From positions 11,309,001-11,373,000 of the forward strand of contig NC_089867.1 in NCBI RefSeq assembly GCF_036373705.1: a stretch of DNA of 64,000 nt, read 5' to 3'. Every line of letters starts with the position of its first letter. Position 1 is the first letter of the stretch. Below are positions 63,001 through 64,000 of this stretch, piece after piece. The notes below the pieces were generated by a model, which worked only from the letters and a program-made list of their open reading frames with translations, did not search any database and had not been told where the DNA came from. The stretch comes from Amia ocellicauda. Taxonomy: Eukaryota > Chordata > Actinopteri > Amiiformes > Amiidae. The position numbers and the translations under genes are program-made.

Positions 63001-64000
63001 GTTATTAAGCGGACATTTGAGAATGTGTCAAATGAGGTAATACATGTTCGAACCACATTAAGTCGAGATTTGAAATTAATTATAGAGGTTCCTTCCAGAA
63101 GTGAGATGTGCTTGATTATTTTAGGGAGAGGAAAATAAAAATAAAAGCCAGGTGCTGTAACACTAACCCTTGCTTTTCTCTCCTCCTTCAGTTCTCTCAT
63201 GAGAGCTTCACGATCAAGCTTGTCTTCACTGTTAAGAGCAGAGATGCAGCATTATAGAACAGTAAGAAGGAAGCAAAAACATGTTCAGCTATACAAGATG
63301 AATACATCCAAATGGGCAGATCTAAAGTTCAATGTGTTAACCTCTGTGCACAGGTTATCATAATTTTAGGAAGCTACTTCAAGTTCAGCCCTGGAAAACG
63401 CCTGATTAGGTCATTTCAACAAGTAAAGAAACCGGAGTAATTACCAAATCTACATTCAAGACGTTTTAGGAATGTAATGACGTTTTTGGGAATGTAATCA
63501 TTACACACGCAAGGAAAACTTAGATTACCCGTTAGTATGGTGGCCCTGTTGTTTCTGCAGGGTGTAGCACTTGTCCACAAGAGTCTGCATTTCCAGACGC
63601 AAGTTTTCCTTTTCACACAACTGTCCCTGTAGAAAAAAGAATTGTAGATCCATTCATAAATAATGTTACAAATAAAAAGCCTACCAGCACTTGATTAAGG
63701 GAACTACAATTTGTCCTAGATGTATTTTTTTACATGTATATAAACAGGTAGACCATCCTAATAGTACATTTTAAGAGCAGATACACCAAACTGTACATGT
63801 ACACCTCGAGGATTCAATACCCGGGGTACTTAAAAGCATCTTAAAAGCCTTTAGTAAGTGAAGTAGTACCTTGAGACGCAGAATTTCCTCATTCTTAGCC
63901 ATTCTCTCAGCATTCATCTCTTTTACCAACACCTCTAGAGTGACCATGGATGAGCGCCGGTTCACCAGCTCTCTCTCCTGAGTATCCAGCACCTTCCTCA
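60084..64000 (-). CDS. KIF15: Kinesin-like protein KIF15, C-terminal coiled coil (partial)
   Basis: Plus-end mitotic kinesin-12 that bundles and slides spindle microtubules. The motor domain lies beyond the right edge. Seven 3' exons are seen: from 64000 down to 63870, 63626-63529, 63228-63168, 62478-62441, 62191-62059, 60760-60629 and 60179-60084 (TAA). They encode about 228 residues of heptad-rich coiled coil, rich in Glu, Lys and Leu. The match that fixes the identity is GHQNLNQKIQYLVKLKKEN in the penultimate exon, close to the end of human KIF15 (GHQNLHQKIQY). The final exon is divergent, ending KKKSDSLSSEPMGLN. The donor after 63168 is GTTAGT rather than GTAAGT/GTGAGT. Synteny next to TMEM42 agrees. 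Confidence 0.88.
62715..62757. repeat. Microsatellite (AAT)n in KIF15 intron
   Basis: About 13 AAT units with one interruption lie between the 63168-63228 and 62441-62478 exons. Confidence 0.9.

Noticed and set aside
1-64000. CRISPR arrays, rRNA or tRNA genes, prokaryotic operons
   Set aside because: No regularly spaced repeats, tRNA-like folds or rRNA sequence could be recognised; tandem repeats are simple microsatellites of a vertebrate genome.

Overview
The window is nuclear DNA of a vertebrate, most likely a ray-finned fish. It carries parts of seven multi-exon protein genes with GT/AG splice sites, long AT-rich introns, many simple repeats and several families of Tc1-like DNA transposons. 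Two copies of a SINE tail (core CCTGGATAAGGGCGTCTGCT) suggest a non-teleost or early-branching fish such as a gar, bowfin or sturgeon, but that is inference. There are no bacterial genes, rRNA, tRNA or CRISPR arrays that I can support.

Layout from left to right: CDCP1 3' half (+, 281-3084); CLEC3B/tetranectin (-, 5788-7498); EXOSC7 (-, 9901-15069); ZDHHC3 (+, 5' UTR exon near 15.6-15.96 kb, coding 21820-32054, alternative last exon 36164-36376); a TGM4-like transglutaminase (-, 38882-46978); a repeat-rich island (47.4-53.4 kb); an intergenic stretch without recognisable genes (53.4-56.4 kb); TMEM42 (-, 57065-58822); and the 3' end of KIF15 (-, 60084 to beyond the right edge). This is the human 3p21.31 order KIF15-TMEM42-TGM4-ZDHHC3-EXOSC7-CLEC3B-CDCP1, read in reverse with every relative orientation kept. 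The synteny supports each identification. EXOSC7 and ZDHHC3 are head to head and probably share a promoter. CDCP1/CLEC3B and ZDHHC3/TGM4 are tail to tail.

I joined exons by reading phases across splice sites. Complete models are CLEC3B (199 aa), EXOSC7 (291 aa), ZDHHC3 (298 or 316 aa, depending on the last exon), TGM4-like (681 aa, with Cys-His-Asp triad) and TMEM42 (157 aa). CDCP1 lacks its 5' exons and KIF15 lacks most of its gene because of the window edges.

The accessory interest is in mobile DNA. There is an intact Tc1/mariner element with a DD36E transposase and perfect 29-bp inverted repeats about 170 bp beyond the candidate TATA box of the TGM4-like gene. There is also a palindromic mosaic of deleted Tc1 copies, a cluster of rearranged GC-rich repeats with an internally inverted segment, an orphan CRE+TATA promoter-like sequence, and a pair of small palindromic MITE-like repeats at the EXOSC7/ZDHHC3 promoter. 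I found no clearly novel multi-gene system; most of the window is an ordinary conserved gene block.
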